NCBI GenBank assembly: GCA_029582265.1
Contig: CM055816.1
Location: 81,772,472-81,836,471, forward strand
Source: Zoroaster sp. YZ-2022
Taxonomy: Eukaryota > Echinodermata > Asteroidea > Forcipulatida > Zoroasteridae
Direction: 5' to 3'
DNA length: 64,000 nt
Shown here: positions 19,081 through 31,727 of the stretch, in pieces
How the letters are laid out: the number at the start of each line of letters is the position of its first letter
Position numbering within the stretch: position 1 is the first letter of the stretch
Notes under the pieces: model-generated
What the model was told of the DNA's origin: nothing
Seen by the model: the letters and a program-made list of their open reading frames with translations, nothing else
Database searches by the model: none
Program-made: the position numbers and the translations under genes

Positions 19081-19624
19081 ACTTTGTGAAAGGCTAACAA
19101 AAGTTTGGAGGTCGCGTGTTGCACCACGGGAGGTCACTGGCAGCCATGTCTTCAGCTAAATCACAACAGAAGCATTGACCGCACGGAGTAAATTCAATCA
19201 GTTTTTTCCACTGAATAAATATACATCTAATTTCTTAAATGAAACTTCCCGGCCGGCTTTATAAAGGGACGAATATTCACTGTGACTTTTTCGTGAGCAC
19301 AAAAACAGGTAAAATATCATCAATGTGGTAGGGTTGATAACTCCCGGACTCCGGCGGTGTCGTGTAACACGTAGTATAGGAGTCCCTGGGCTAACAATAA
19401 TGTACATGTATATAACATTATTGTCATTACAAATATTAAACAATTTGAACAATATCAGACTGACATGACTGAGAAAGTCATTGTAGGCCTATAGGCCTAC
19501 CTAAAAATGCCCGATTTTTCATAAAACAAATATTCTGAAGTTATTCTGAAGAATAATTTGAAGTATATGTCCATCATTCATGTTCTCCACCTTGCTGAGC
19601 ATGTAAGATTACATTATTCATTGG

Positions 19625-20124
19625 GGGTAGAATGTCGTATCTGGCCGCCACTATTTTTCATTAAATATACCCAATAATGTAATCTTACCTACCTAGTAAG
19701 GTGGAGAACATATGGATGATGATGGACATATATCTTAGAGTATTCAAGATATTTATTTCATGCAAAATCAGGCATTTTTGGTATACGATGACTTCCTCAG
19801 TCATGTCAGTCCAATCTGTAAACTCACTGATTACTATTTGTGACAACACAGGTCATTGTACGCACAATGACTGTGTTGGTCACTAAATAGTAATGTATGT
19901 ATGCGTAGTGGCAACTATAATAGAATCCTTCTATTTTCTGAAGGGGAGGATTTTTTTTAGAAGGGAAATCAAGTTCGAAAACCATCATAAAAGTGGATTT
20001 TAAAGATAGTTTTCGCTTTCTGTACCACCAAAAATCGATAGAATGATTGTTTAACTGGTTAGTGGTTGCAAAAAAAATCCAAAAATGCCCTTAAAAAGTG
20101 GCGGCCGGATACGACATTCTTTCC
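19625..20124. mobile_element. 500-bp insertion with inverted ends and 8-bp duplication
   Basis: The ends carry inverted copies of AGAATGTCGTATC(T/C)GGCCGCCACT (19630 onward; 20117 downward). Flanks TTCATTGG occur at 19617-19624 and 20125-20132. The right arm has TTCATTGG once with no insert (about 32160-32170, reverse orientation). The insert also contains an inverted copy of part of its own left flank (the AAGGTGGAGAACAT region near 19700). An 8-bp duplication fits hAT-like elements. Confidence 0.65.
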
Positions 20125-20132
20125 TTCATTGG

Positions 20133-21250
20133 TTATATTATAATGAATGAGAAAGCATGGTGGTTGGGATCAACATTCTAACGTTAACTTTAGAAGTTTA
20201 GTAATGACTAATGTGGTTATAATGTTAATATAACTGTGCATTTCTACTTGCCATTTCGACAATTGTCTCTGCAAACGATCAAAAGTGCATGGACCTTGGT
20301 CTGTTGGCTGCAACCAATGGCACTGAACACATTCATCCCAGAATCTAAAACAGCTAGCAGACTACCACCGTTACTCATTCTTCCCGATGGCAATAAGTTA
20401 TTAAGCAAATCATGAAACAAACAGATCCCGGCAACAACACAACGTGCACCGTCTGCCAGCATTTTAAGGCTCGTCTGGCGGTGTATGCACCAGACCCTCA
20501 TACTGTACATTCACTCTGTTCACTATCGCTTTTCTTTCATGTGCACACAACCATCAGTTCCAAGAGAATCGTCAGGTTTGACGAAGTTTGGTTTCTTGTT
20601 GGAAGAAGGAGCCATTGAGGCATAATATTAAAACAGACACGAGTCGATACTTTGCAGAACTTAAATGATGTAGCGCCCTCTGTCGATATCACTGTCACTT
20701 TAGATTTCTTATCTTACAATAATGCGTTATTATTATTTCTATAATGTATAATCGTCTATTTTCTGTGTGTTGGAAAAAAATAAAAAATAAAAATGAATGA
20801 ATGCGTAATGCATTTTGGTCTAGTTAGTGATTAAGATACTACCATTATCAATTTCACAACCACATACACTTGACAACATTAAAACATGATTGTGTTTGTT
20901 TTCAGATTAACAACAAAACGACGTAGATCGATCGTTCGATTCAAAACTATACAATAACGTACGGGAACATAATGTGAATAGTGACCGGTAATTATTGAGA
21001 CCGATATGCTACTTCATTAGTGTATGAATAAAAACAAGTGTTCATGTCTGAGCTGACTTTATGGTCTTTTTTATTATACTGAAGCTTGATATTAAACCAC
21101 GCCCATGCGCGACAACGGGGCCGGGGGAGGGTGTGAACGAATCTTCACACATCTTATTTATTTATATATTTGTGTTTATTTTTCTTCTTTCTATTTTTTA
21201 TACATTTTTGAGGAGATTAATTCGCTGATATTTTGTTCAAGTGAAAAATA
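20133..21250. other. Left-arm unique sequence with one shared reading frame
   Basis: A minus-strand frame of about 88 codons at 20244-20510 contains RCVVAGICLFHDLLNNLLPSG. It is kept in the right arm (31728-32036) with only a few changes and one in-frame 3-bp difference. It may be a host or element exon. I recognise no family. Nothing else in this interval could be assigned. Confidence 0.3.
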
Positions 21251-21319
21251 TCTAAAAACATTTGATAAAGCAGCATTTTGAGAAATTTAAAATATTTTGT
21301 TGTATGCATAGCAACGACA

Positions 21320-21480
21320 CAGCATTGTGGTAAAATCTACACCGGTTTGGGCAGCGGCCACTACGGACTTTTGAATTGTGGCCGCTTGTGGCCGCTATGT
21401 GCGTTTGGGCCAGCTGTGGCCACTTGTCGCTTCTATGGGCATTTGAATTGTGGACGTTTCTGGCAGCCTTAGTCTCTTTA
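21320..21480. repeat. Degenerate GTGGCCGCT-type repeat
   Basis: Irregular short repeats around TTGTGGCCGCTTGTGG. The counterpart in the right arm, about 30700-30920, is longer with more copies. Reading frames across it are unlikely to be genes. Confidence 0.5.
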
Positions 21481-22365
21481 AAGAGTTTGTACTCTGAACC
21501 AAAAAGAGTTTCTTTATGGGCTTCGTACTGAACCCCTGAATCTATAATAGCCCTAAGCAGGGGCATAATGACCCCCTACGCAACTAACGCTCACACACAA
21601 AGTGCTCGCTCAAAAACAGAAAAACGATCGAATACACTTGAAGTGTAGCTCTAAGCAAAATGTAATAATGACCTTTCCTCATTTTGAGAGAGGAAACTAA
21701 ACAACAGTTTTTATTATTATATAAACCCACAGTAAAATAACTTTCTCCGAACTTAGAGTGTCTGGAATTCAGAAAACCCAAAGGTCACTGGGAAAAACAA
21801 AAATATAAGTACTGTTGCATGTGTAAACGTAACAGGTGCATTTGTATCCACCCAAGGCAGCAGTAGACCGTGGGCGTTTCTTAATTCTAGACAAAACAGG
21901 CTTAGACATAAATACTTTTGCTAATAAAAATATAATGTCAAAATAGTAGTTAATGGCCTTAAGTTTTGAATAGATTCTTTCTCAAAAGGCAAAATGAACG
22001 ATATAATACAGACATGCCCCATAATTTAACGCAGGACTCGGGCAGTTATCAGGTGTGAAAGTAACACAAAAGAAGAGGGTACAAGAAACAGGGTCATATA
22101 CTAGTCCTAGGACCGGACAAAGGAGAGATTAAACATGAATAGATCAACTAGGAAGAGCAGGGTTTATAGCTGATAGAAGAAAGCAAAAGAGGAATGAAAA
22201 TGAAAAATATAATGTCGTTTTGTTTCTTTATGACATAAACACACATACTCTAAAAATGGGAGAATACCAATAATTTATAATGTGCTGAGAAGCCCTCTTT
22301 AAATAAAATCTTGTTGACGTGACGAGCTTAATAATAATTTATATGATGCCCTTACAAAAACAAAA

Positions 22366-22865
22366 NNNNNNNNNNNNNNNNNNNNNNNNNNNNNNNNNNN
22401 NNNNNNNNNNNNNNNNNNNNNNNNNNNNNNNNNNNNNNNNNNNNNNNNNNNNNNNNNNNNNNNNNNNNNNNNNNNNNNNNNNNNNNNNNNNNNNNNNNNN
22501 NNNNNNNNNNNNNNNNNNNNNNNNNNNNNNNNNNNNNNNNNNNNNNNNNNNNNNNNNNNNNNNNNNNNNNNNNNNNNNNNNNNNNNNNNNNNNNNNNNNN
22601 NNNNNNNNNNNNNNNNNNNNNNNNNNNNNNNNNNNNNNNNNNNNNNNNNNNNNNNNNNNNNNNNNNNNNNNNNNNNNNNNNNNNNNNNNNNNNNNNNNNN
22701 NNNNNNNNNNNNNNNNNNNNNNNNNNNNNNNNNNNNNNNNNNNNNNNNNNNNNNNNNNNNNNNNNNNNNNNNNNNNNNNNNNNNNNNNNNNNNNNNNNNN
22801 NNNNNNNNNNNNNNNNNNNNNNNNNNNNNNNNNNNNNNNNNNNNNNNNNNNNNNNNNNNNNNNNN
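22366..22865. other. Assembly gap (500 N)
   Basis: Exactly 500 undetermined bases at the inner end of the left arm of the inverted duplication. The join across it is not proven by sequence. Confidence 1.
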
Positions 22866-23096
22866 ACCTAAAAAGACGTTCGCTTGGCATCTCACACGGT
22901 CGTATCAAATTACAAACACTTATGTTCTTGCGCGTGTACAGTCTGAGCTGCAAGTATTTATGAATGAATGTGTCGTCACTGCTTTGCTCTGTTTGTTTAC
23001 TACGTGTTCTTTGACCTTAAAGAGGTCAAATGTTCAAGAATGGTAAGTAAGAAACCATGCTGGTGTGTGCGTGGTATCATTATGGTGGTACGTTAA

Positions 23097-23480
23097 TAAA
23101 TAATAATAATGTATAGATTTATATAGCGCACGTATCCACCAACTAAGTGGCGCTCAAGGCGCATTATATTATTATCCCTGCTCATAAGGCTCATAAGGCT
23201 CATAAATCATTCCTGAAACCATCTCAGCTCCCTGGGGAGTATACAGCTCAATTGCTGCCATTACTAGCGCATATAGAGCAAACCATCTCTGCCTTCACAG
23301 GTACCCATTTAACCCCTGGGTGGAGAGAAGCAATTATGGTTAAGTGTCTTGCTCAAAGGACACAGGTGTCCAGCCGGGCTCGAACCCACACTCTGCTGCT
23401 GGCAACACCAGAACTTGAGTTCAGTGCGCTAGACCGCACGACAATCCACTTACGTGCATTATACAACACACAGGGACCTA
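23097..23480 (-). repeat. Composite SINE with tRNA-Leu-like head (copy 2)
   Basis: Runs from an ATAATAATAATGTATAG and ATAGCGCACGTATCCACC body through CTCAGCTCCCTGGGGAG to a reverse-strand B box (GGGCTCGAACCC, 23376-23387) and the anticodon-arm-like CCAGAACTTGAGTT. The body resembles a dispersed repeat common in echinoderm genomes, which supports the taxon guess. The piece AATCATTCCTGAAACCATCT also occurs at 2255 and 34900. Confidence 0.7.
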
Positions 23481-23499
23481 CGGCTTTGCGTCCCATCCG

Positions 23500-23640
23500 G
23501 AAGGAAAGCAATTATGGTTAAGTACCTTGCTCAAGGACACAAGTGTCACGACCGGGGCTCGAACCCACACCCTGCTGCTGGCAACACCAGAACTTGAGTT
23601 CGGTGCGCTAGACCGCTCGGCCACGACACTCCATGCGGTA
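23500..23640 (-). repeat. tRNA-Leu-derived SINE head (copy 3, most tRNA-like)
   Basis: On the minus strand 23629-23543 is 87 nt, the length of a class II tRNA. The ends GTGTCGT and GTGACAC can pair as an acceptor stem with two G-T pairs. The A box lies near 23617, the anticodon context ACTCAAGTTCTGG near 23597 and the B box at 23566-23555. The anticodon stem has a mismatch, and the sequence continues downstream into CTTGTGTCCTTGAGCAAGGT as in the other copies. It is therefore a SINE head and not a tRNA gene. Confidence 0.7.
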
Positions 23641-24245
23641 GGAGTAGTGGTAGGAGTAGTGTTTAATGGTACTGCGGATGACGGGATTACTGGTTTTCCA
23701 AGGGTGGTTGGGAAGGGATATATACTGGCGGTATATGCATCGTATGTGACAGGGCTACGGACGGCTGGTTCCAATGCTGACTTGTCTTCCTTCATCCATG
23801 GGTGTACATTGTCATTGAAGTACCGTTTTAAACAGTCATGATGTAAAACGTTTAATTTCTCTTTATGGTTTAAAGAAGTACAAAGAGTAAATAGCTTAGT
23901 GTTCGTCCAATGACACAAGATCATTTCCATTTAATCTGAAATAGAGGGCGATATATCATCATAATCAAAGGGTAAGATTCGTAACACTGTCAACATAGCG
24001 AATCTTGTACATGCAATAGGCCTATAGGTGTTTTCAAAGAACCCCAAAGTCAAACTGCGCCGGGCAAAACACAAAAAAAAAAAAAAACCATAAAAAGAGA
24101 TGTTTTGAGCTAATTATCAGCATGCAGAAAAATACTTAATTTGATTTATTTTGAATAAGGCACTAACATAACATCTCCAATGTTATTCATCTGAGAAGTA
24201 ATAAACACATTATTTTAGGGAAATGCCCTGGTAAAGGTCACGCAA

Positions 24246-24340
24246 AGTGTAAACACACACACATGGTGTAAACACACACATGGTGTAAAGACACACATGG
24301 TGTAAAGACACACATGGTGTAAAGACACACGTGGTGAAAA
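24246..24340. repeat. 18-bp minisatellite
   Basis: About five copies of TGGTGTAAAGACACACA-type units. No genes recognised in 23931-25330. Confidence 0.85.
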
Positions 24341-27300
24341 TGTGACACATAAATCACCTTCTGATTTGAGTTATATTTATAGTTTCTTTTGGTAATTGAT
24401 AAATCCACACTCAGAGATAAGATAGTTTAAACAAAAGTTAAGTAGAACAAGTTACTTACCGGTATGTAAACAAAAATCTAATTTAGGTAAAACAGACTGT
24501 GAAAAAATACAAATCTAGGCCTATTTTGTAAATGTAAAATTATATAATTCGAGAGTAAAAATTAAAGTTAAACCCGAAAGTTGTGTAAGTTTTACTTATG
24601 TTATAGAGTTTACAGTTGTTTATTTTACTATGAAAGTGTATGAAATAAATGATTTTATGTAAAGTCTCCCAAATTCAAGATGGAGAACACGAAAGCGAAT
24701 AATATCACAGCAGTGGGAGTTTCATCAACTGATTGAGGCGGTTGAAGGTAATTAAGCAGTGCTATATTGCTTTTCTCGTTAGTTTATGGGATGAGATATC
24801 CACGTGTACGTACTCAAGATACAGCAGGTGATTTTAACTATGTGTTCACAAACATTTTACAGTGTACAAAAGTCATGTACATTATGCATGTATACGTCCA
24901 GAGAAGACCACTCACTCGTACACGTCATTGTGCAAGCGCGTGCAGGCAGGTCGTGTCGAGGCTATTATGCACTGTCGGTCAATCGGTTACATAGTTTTGC
25001 TTAACCTGAACTAAGGAGAAGAACAATATTACAAAACTCAACATTGTCTTAACCTTCAAATACTCCAACCATTTGAGGAAATCCTTACAGTTCTAACTGG
25101 GCCGGGTAAAAAAAAAACTCACATGGGCCCCTAAATTGCCAAACAATAATGTGAGAAAAGACAAAATACACATTCAAAAGTAATATTTTATACAATTTAC
25201 ATAAAAACAGAGAAATCATTTAGACCTATAAGTTAGACAAATAAAATTATCCAATCACAGTAATATGTTGGGTAACATTTACCCAACGCCTGTTTGTAAA
25301 GTTTTACTTAATTATCAGGAGGTTCAACATGAACATCTAAAGACAGTAAGCATGCCAAATGCTGATATCTGCTACACTGAGCTGCAGAATGCCAGGCCAC
25401 TGGTCAAGAGACTGCCCATTTAGCTTCGATGCACGGTCATCATCTAGGGTTAAACCAAGAGCAAGAGCTGCCTCATCAATTGGATACACAAACTTCCACA
25501 ACAGAATCACCCCACGTGGCAAGTGTCTATCTCTCAGCGAAACATCATCTCAACACATTGTCAAACACCCTGGCCATCACTTCTACGTCAACAGGGCGCT
25601 GGGCTGCGGGATCCTCCATCCTGCCTTAAAATTGCAAATCTGGAATATAAGTTCATCAGTGATGTACTGAAGGTAACATGCAACTGTGAATCTTGTGGGT
25701 TGGAAAGGGTGAAATAGCAGTCAAAGGAAGATTAAAACAATATGTACAATTTTGGCATGATATGGGCCCTTCTCGCATGGCAATGTCAGTAATTATTCAG
25801 GGTTACAGAATCTGAAAATCCTCCTCCCATGTCCTATCACAACAATAATTCAGCAGTAAAAGAGCATTATTTTATTTGTAACATAATCAATTTTAGAATT
25901 GCTTGCTTCTAATAGTATTACCGAGAAACAGTCATCTTGAAAGAGAAGATTGTTTCTAGATTTTAACTGAACTCATATCAGTGTATTAGATCATATTCAC
26001 CTCTGTAAAGGTAAAAGACAATTCTGTCGTCCAGTTATAGACACTGGATTAAAGGAATTATTTCTGTGGAAGGTGCAGGTGCTCTAGAATTAGGAAGAAA
26101 CAAAAACTCACTGCTGGGCTCTACCAAATTCACTGGTGCAATATGTGCTATTAATATTGATTGCTCAGAAATAATGAGATAATCTAATGCTGCATACCCG
26201 TCTATTTGCTTTCAATGCTTCAGATCATTTATTCACAATGATTTTGGTCAAAGTTCCATAGCGGTATTGGAGGGATGAAGAAACACAATTTTTTCAATGA
26301 CGCGGTATTAGCAAAAGCAGATGGCACAATCAACAAGTGCAGACAGTTTATTACTTGGCTAAAATAACTCAATATTGAAATTATTGCTGCGTTTTTATTC
26401 AATAAGAAAGCAAATGCAAAATCAGATAATATGATCACTTCTACATCGGCAGCCAATGGTCAAATTCATTATTAAATGCAAATTAAAATCCAGTTGATTC
26501 ACCAGTAGTTCAGCAAATCATAGTTAGTAGAAGAAGGCATTTGCATAAACCACCTGTACAGTAGGAGCCAGTGTCTCTTGAGTTAGTTAAATTGTTGATA
26601 AATTTGGAGGTCCTAATAACAGTTGATAGAATTGAGAACTGCTTGGTACATTTCACTAAAATCTTATTACCTTTTTAGGAAAGAGGTTCCAAGAGTTACC
26701 TGAAGTGCCTAGAGGGCTGAGCTCGATGAGCAAGGATATAATAAAATATTGTATGTATTAAATGTTGCCGAGATGAGAGATTCCGGGAAATACCCAAAGG
26801 GCTTATAGAGCCATGATTCAAATAAATGATTCAATTTTGGAATGGAAGACACTAACTTCAATATATTAATTGTACATTGCCTATAACACAATATTTATGA
26901 CTAAAATCCAGTAACTAAACCTGTATGTAACACTCATTGATCTAGCACCACTAGACAATTCTGAACCAGAATATGTTTTCCAGTGTTGTGTCGTCCAATA
27001 GAGTGTGAGCGCAGCGACGAAGCAACACTTTAAACGGTATAAATACAACAAAGGACTATAGCCAGTCTATAATAATCTTTCTCATTAAGTTACGAGAGGG
27101 CGCTGTGTAAAATATTTTGCTTATTAATTGCAGTTACTGAATAATACATAGACGGTACATAGTTATACTATGTTCTTGGTTGATTGAAACTAAGTGATCT
27201 GAATGGCACGTAGAGTAACTTGAATGTGTTCGTGTGACTTTAGAGTACTTTAGAGTCCCTCAACTAACCTATAGTCTAAGCAATCGCCGTCGCTTGTTGT

Positions 27301-28690
27301 GCAAAAACATTGCAGCTGATTTCAACCAAACAAATCATGTCTCACCTCTTTACCTCATAAAACAAACCGGGCCCTTCGTAAACTAAATCAATACCTCAAC
27401 CGAAATGCAAAACTAACAGATTCAGAGCTCAGAGACTAACAAATTGCCTGCAGTTTTGTTTAAAACACGTGTTGTTGTTAATGTATACACCGTCAATTTA
27501 AATTTGTATATGGATATATATTTTTTCAATTTATTGTTAAGCTTTTTAAAAATTATTATGTAATTCGGCCCCTGGGCTGCCATGGAATTGAATTAAACAA
27601 GTTTCCATTTATTTTACAGCTGAGGTTAAACTTGATGAAGTATTAGATACAATGTTTACGATATGTGTGCCATTGTTTTAATCTGTAAACGTACACACCA
27701 TTGAATTACGCATTCTTGTATATCATTATTAAGTTTGTACGGAGTGACCGTGACTCAATTTGCATACTCACAATACGGGGCAGTTAAGCCAATGACCGCG
27801 CGTTACCCTAGTTTATCGCCCTAACTAGAGTAAAAGGCTAACATTTGAGATCACCAGTTTTGGGGCTTCGTCGTTCGCTTCTATTTATTATTTTTTATTA
27901 TTTAAAACCATCTTTAACGAGGGTAACCCATCCAGCACAGCTGATCATTTGGGGCCCTCATATTATATAAAAATATATCCCCATTCAATATTATACAAAA
28001 ATTATTACAGGAGGTACAGATGAATTTAATAATGATAAAACAAGATTGAAATGCATTGGAACTGAAACCACATACCATGTTTTCATTTGTATACCTATCA
28101 GCAAGGAATTTTGCTTCAGAATAAAAAGTGTCCCCAAGCATTTTTGTTGTACTTTTCGCTGTGATTGACACAAAATTCATCCATATTGCGTGCAATGCTC
28201 AACATGTAACGTGTGAGGGTCATTCGATTGGAAAACGATGTAGATTTGAGTCGCAATCGTTGGCACACAGTGTGTGCGAAGGCAGTGCACCATGTGTGAG
28301 GGCCGGGGCCATTCGATTTGAAAACATGTAGATTGAGTCTTGGGTACCGGTAAATTTACCGGTAAAAAAAGTGGAAAATTTCAAAAATCAAACGTATTAT
28401 GTTTTATACAACGAATATGGTAAGTTTCATTAATAAATAGGCCTATGAATGACGGGGGGAACCGACCCGGAGATTTCAACACTTTTGGGTCGGTCGGTGG
28501 AGGGCAACTCATCAACATCTTCTTTTTTGCCTAATCTATGACTACCGAGAACGAGCCTCGTGGGAAGCAAGACCATACAGAAGATTGACGAGCAGCAGAC
28601 TATAATGGTGAGCGCACATAGTACTGTAGGCTACTTGTATGTACAGAGATCTGTGAAGACAGCATACAAGAACCGTGTATAGCACGTAGC
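24341..28690. other. Spacer of the inverted duplication, no gene recognised
   Basis: Scattered short frames only. A minus-strand frame at 25337-25522 (FVYPIDEAALALGLTLDDDR) and a plus-strand segment near 26260-26365 (GGMKKHNFFNDAVLAKADG) look more protein-like than the rest and may be decayed transposase or host exons. I could not assign them. Two similar segments at 28205-28260 and 28290-28340 (GTGTGAGGGTCATTCGATT / GTGAGGGCCGGGGCCATTCG) form a small direct duplication. Confidence 0.4.
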
Positions 28691-28704
28691 TAGCTAGCTG
28701 TGTG

Positions 28705-29246
28705 CAGTGGCGTAGCTGGCTATGTTCGCCAGGGGGGGGGGAATCGGATCCCAGGGGGCCCACCAATCAGATTTTACAGATTTTTAGGGCCCCCCCCCCT
28801 CTTTACCTGGGGCCGTGGGCAACTACCCTTTTGCCCTTATGTAAAAGCGGCCCTGTACACAGGGCCGGATTTATAAGGGGTCAATTGCCCCGGGCCCCCC
28901 TGCCAGAGGGCCCCCAGACTAAGGACTTCCTTTATAAAAAAAAAATGTATTATAAAATTAGTTTTATATTTTTTTCGAAGAAATGCGGTTTATCATTCAT
29001 TTTAGTTCATTTTTATTTGTCATGTAATTTAATTTCTATGTCGAGGCCCAGACACAAGTGCCCCGGGCCCCTCAAGGTCTAAATCCAGCCCTGCCTGTAT
29101 AGTCCTGCCTGCTGGTGGGCCCGTCAGCATGGTCAGTCCCATAAGCATGTGAAAAAAATTCGCATGTGTTAGGGGGGGGGGGGGCACTTATTCTGGAACT
29201 GGAGCCAGGGGCGGCCCTCCCCTGCCCCCCGCTAGCTACGCCACTG
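28705..29246. mobile_element. hAT-like MITE (outer element of a nested pair)
   Basis: Termini CAGTGGCGTAGCT and AGCTACGCCACTG are inverted copies. The flanks are perfect 8-bp duplications GCTGTGTG at 28697-28704 and 29247-29254. CAGTGGCG ends with 8-bp duplications are characteristic of hAT-group non-autonomous elements. It contains another element at 28860-29093. Confidence 0.85.
28860..29093. mobile_element. hAT-like MITE (inner element)
   Basis: Termini CAGGGCCGGATTTA and TAAATCCAGCCCTG are near-perfect inverted repeats. The flanks CCTGTACA (28852-28859) and CCTGTATA (29094-29101) are an 8-bp duplication with one difference. It is inserted inside the outer MITE. Confidence 0.8.
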
Positions 29247-29254
29247 GCTGTGTG

Positions 29255-29700
29255 TAGTGTACTAGATGCATGGCCCACATTACATGTACACTTGGGATGG
29301 CATACAAGAGTTGTGCGTGTAGCAACTAGCATAACATTCAGTGTACATGTATTCACCTTGATAGCGAGGCGTTCAGAGCAGATTAGACTCGTCACAGTCC
29401 AACAGTATTAGCACTCTATCAATGCGCTTTCCTCAATCATTGCGAAGTTTTTTTAAATTTTATTATGATTTCTTGTTGAAATATAAAGAACTGGTTCCAT
29501 TGTCTGAATATGTTATACTTGTTCGATCAGTCTGTCTGACTTGTTCAGTCTAGTTGTTTATGTTGTCCGATTGTAAACACAAACAAAAATTTTCTTGTTT
29601 GTGAAGTCCTACTCCTGGCCTTGTCAACTACCTGCATGTTTGCCTGTTGAGTTGTTATAGCTGTGTATGTACTAGGCCTAGTTTATTATTATTGTTTTTT
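29255..29700. other. No gene recognised
   Basis: Unique sequence between the MITE pair and the inner end of the right arm; nothing could be assigned. Confidence 0.5.
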
Positions 29701-31727
29701 TATGAGGCATCATGTAAATTATTATTAAGCTCGTCACGTCAACAGGATTTTATTTAATTAAAGAGGGCTTCTCAGCACATATAAATAATTGGTATTCTCC
29801 CATTTTTAGAGTACGTGTGGTTATGTCATAAAGAAACAAAACGACATTATATTTTTCATTTTCATTCCTCTTTTGGTTTCTTCTATCAGCTATAAACCCT
29901 GCTCTTCCTAGTTGATCTATTCATGTTTAATCTCTCCTTTGTCCGGTCCTAGGACTAGTATATGACACTGTTTCTTGTACCCTCTTCTTTTGTGTTCCTT
30001 TCACACCTGATAACTGCCCGAGTCCTGCGTTAAATTTTGGGGCATGTCTGCATATATCGTTCATTTTGCCTTTTGAGAAAGAACCTATTCAAAACTTAAG
30101 GCCATTAACTACTATTTTGACGTTATATTTTTTATTAGCAAAGTAATTATGTCTAAGCCCGTTTTGTCTAGAATTAAGAAACGCCCACGGTCTGCTGCTG
30201 CCTTGGGTGGATACAAATGCACCTGTTACGTTTACACATGCAACAGTACTTATATTTTTGGTGTTTAACATGTGCACAATGTTTTCCCCAATTACTTGGG
30301 TGATTTATTTTTACACTGAAGGGGTGACTTTAATCTGCAAGAGGCGACATCGGGAATGTATTTTAGTTACAATTTGTTTTTTCCAGTGACCTTAGGGTTT
30401 TCTGAATTCCAGACACTCTAAGTTCGGAGAAAGTTATTTTACTGTGGTTATATAATAAAAAACTGTTGTTTAGTTTAGGTCATTATTACATTTTGCTTAG
30501 AGCTACACTTCAAGTGTGTTCGATCGTTTTCTGTTTTAGCGAGCACTTTGTGTGAGCGTTAGTTAGTTGCGTAGGGGGTCATTTGCCCCTGCTTTGGGCT
30601 ATTATAGATTCAGGGGTTCACTACGAAGCCCATAAAGAAACTCTTTTTGGTTCAGAGTACAAACTCTTTAAAGAGACTAAGGCTGATAGAAACGTCCACA
30701 ATTCAAATGCCCATAGAAGCGACAAGTGGCCACAGCTGGCCCAAACGCACATAGCGGCCACAAGCCGGCAGCCATAATTCGAAAGTCCGTAGTGGCCGCA
30801 GCCCAAACCGGTGTCCATAGCAGCCGGAACCAGCCACAACCTAAACGTCTACTAACACTACAAGTGGCTGCAACGGCCACTGACCCAAACGCCCACAGCG
30901 GCTGTAAGCGGCCACAGATTTTACCACAATGCTGTGCCGTTGCTATGCATACAACAAAATATTAAAAATTTCTCAAAATGCTGCTTTATCAAATGATTTT
31001 AGATATTTTTCACTTGAAAAAAATATCAGCAAATTAATCTCCCCCCGCCCCCCCCCCCCCAAATGCATAAAAAATAGAAAGAAGAAAAATAAACACAAAT
31101 ATATAAATAAATAAGATGTGTGAAGATTCGTTCACACCCTCCTCCGGCCCCGTTGTCGCGTATGGGCGTGGTTTAATAAAAAAGACCATAAACTCAGCTC
31201 AGACATGAACACTTGGTTTTATTCATACACTGAAGTAGGCATCTCGGTCTCAATAATTACCGATCACTATTCACATTATTATTTTTCCCGTACGTTATTG
31301 TGTAGTTTTGAATCGAACGATCGATCTACGTAGTTGCGTTGTTAATATTAATACTGAAAACAAACACAATCATGTTTTAATGTTGTCGAGTGTATGTGCA
31401 AATGGTTGTGAAATTGACAATGGTAGTATCTTAATCACTAACTAGACCAAAATGCATTACGCATTCATTCATTTTTATTAAAATTTTTTCCAACACACAG
31501 AAAATAGACGATTATACATGTACATTATAGAATAATAATAACGCATTATTGTAAGATAAGAAATCTAAAGTGACAGTGATATCGACAGAGGGCGCTACAT
31601 CATTTAAGTTCTGCAAAGTATCGACTCGTGTCTTTGTTTTAATATTATGCCTAGTTAATGGCACCTTCTTCACAAGAAACCAAACTTCGTCAAACCTGAC
31701 GATTCTCTTGGAACTGATGAGTGATGG

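Larger units (their letters stand above)
18310..22365. repeat. Left arm, inner part, of large inverted duplication
   Basis: Returns inverted at about 29715-34667. Long blocks match closely: the MULE exons at 18315-18900, the GC-rich minisatellite near 18920-19080, 20240-20760, 21250-21560 and the TTAATAATAATTTA block at 22329, which has its partner near 29720. It runs into the second gap, so the inner end is hidden. It differs from the right arm by a 500-bp insertion (19625-20124) and by lacking the expanded arrays. Confidence 0.85.

Noticed and set aside
23543..23629. Functional tRNA-Leu gene
   Set aside because: The anticodon stem is mismatched, the sequence continues into the same SINE body as the other copies, and there is no terminator-like T run right after it.
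23478..23930. 150-codon minus-strand frame as a host gene
   Set aside because: Its last third is the SINE head read in reverse. The rest shows no recognisable domain or splice signals.
28542..29411. Several 75-125-codon frames in the GC-rich block
   Set aside because: They run through the nested MITEs and homopolymer G/C runs and resemble no protein.
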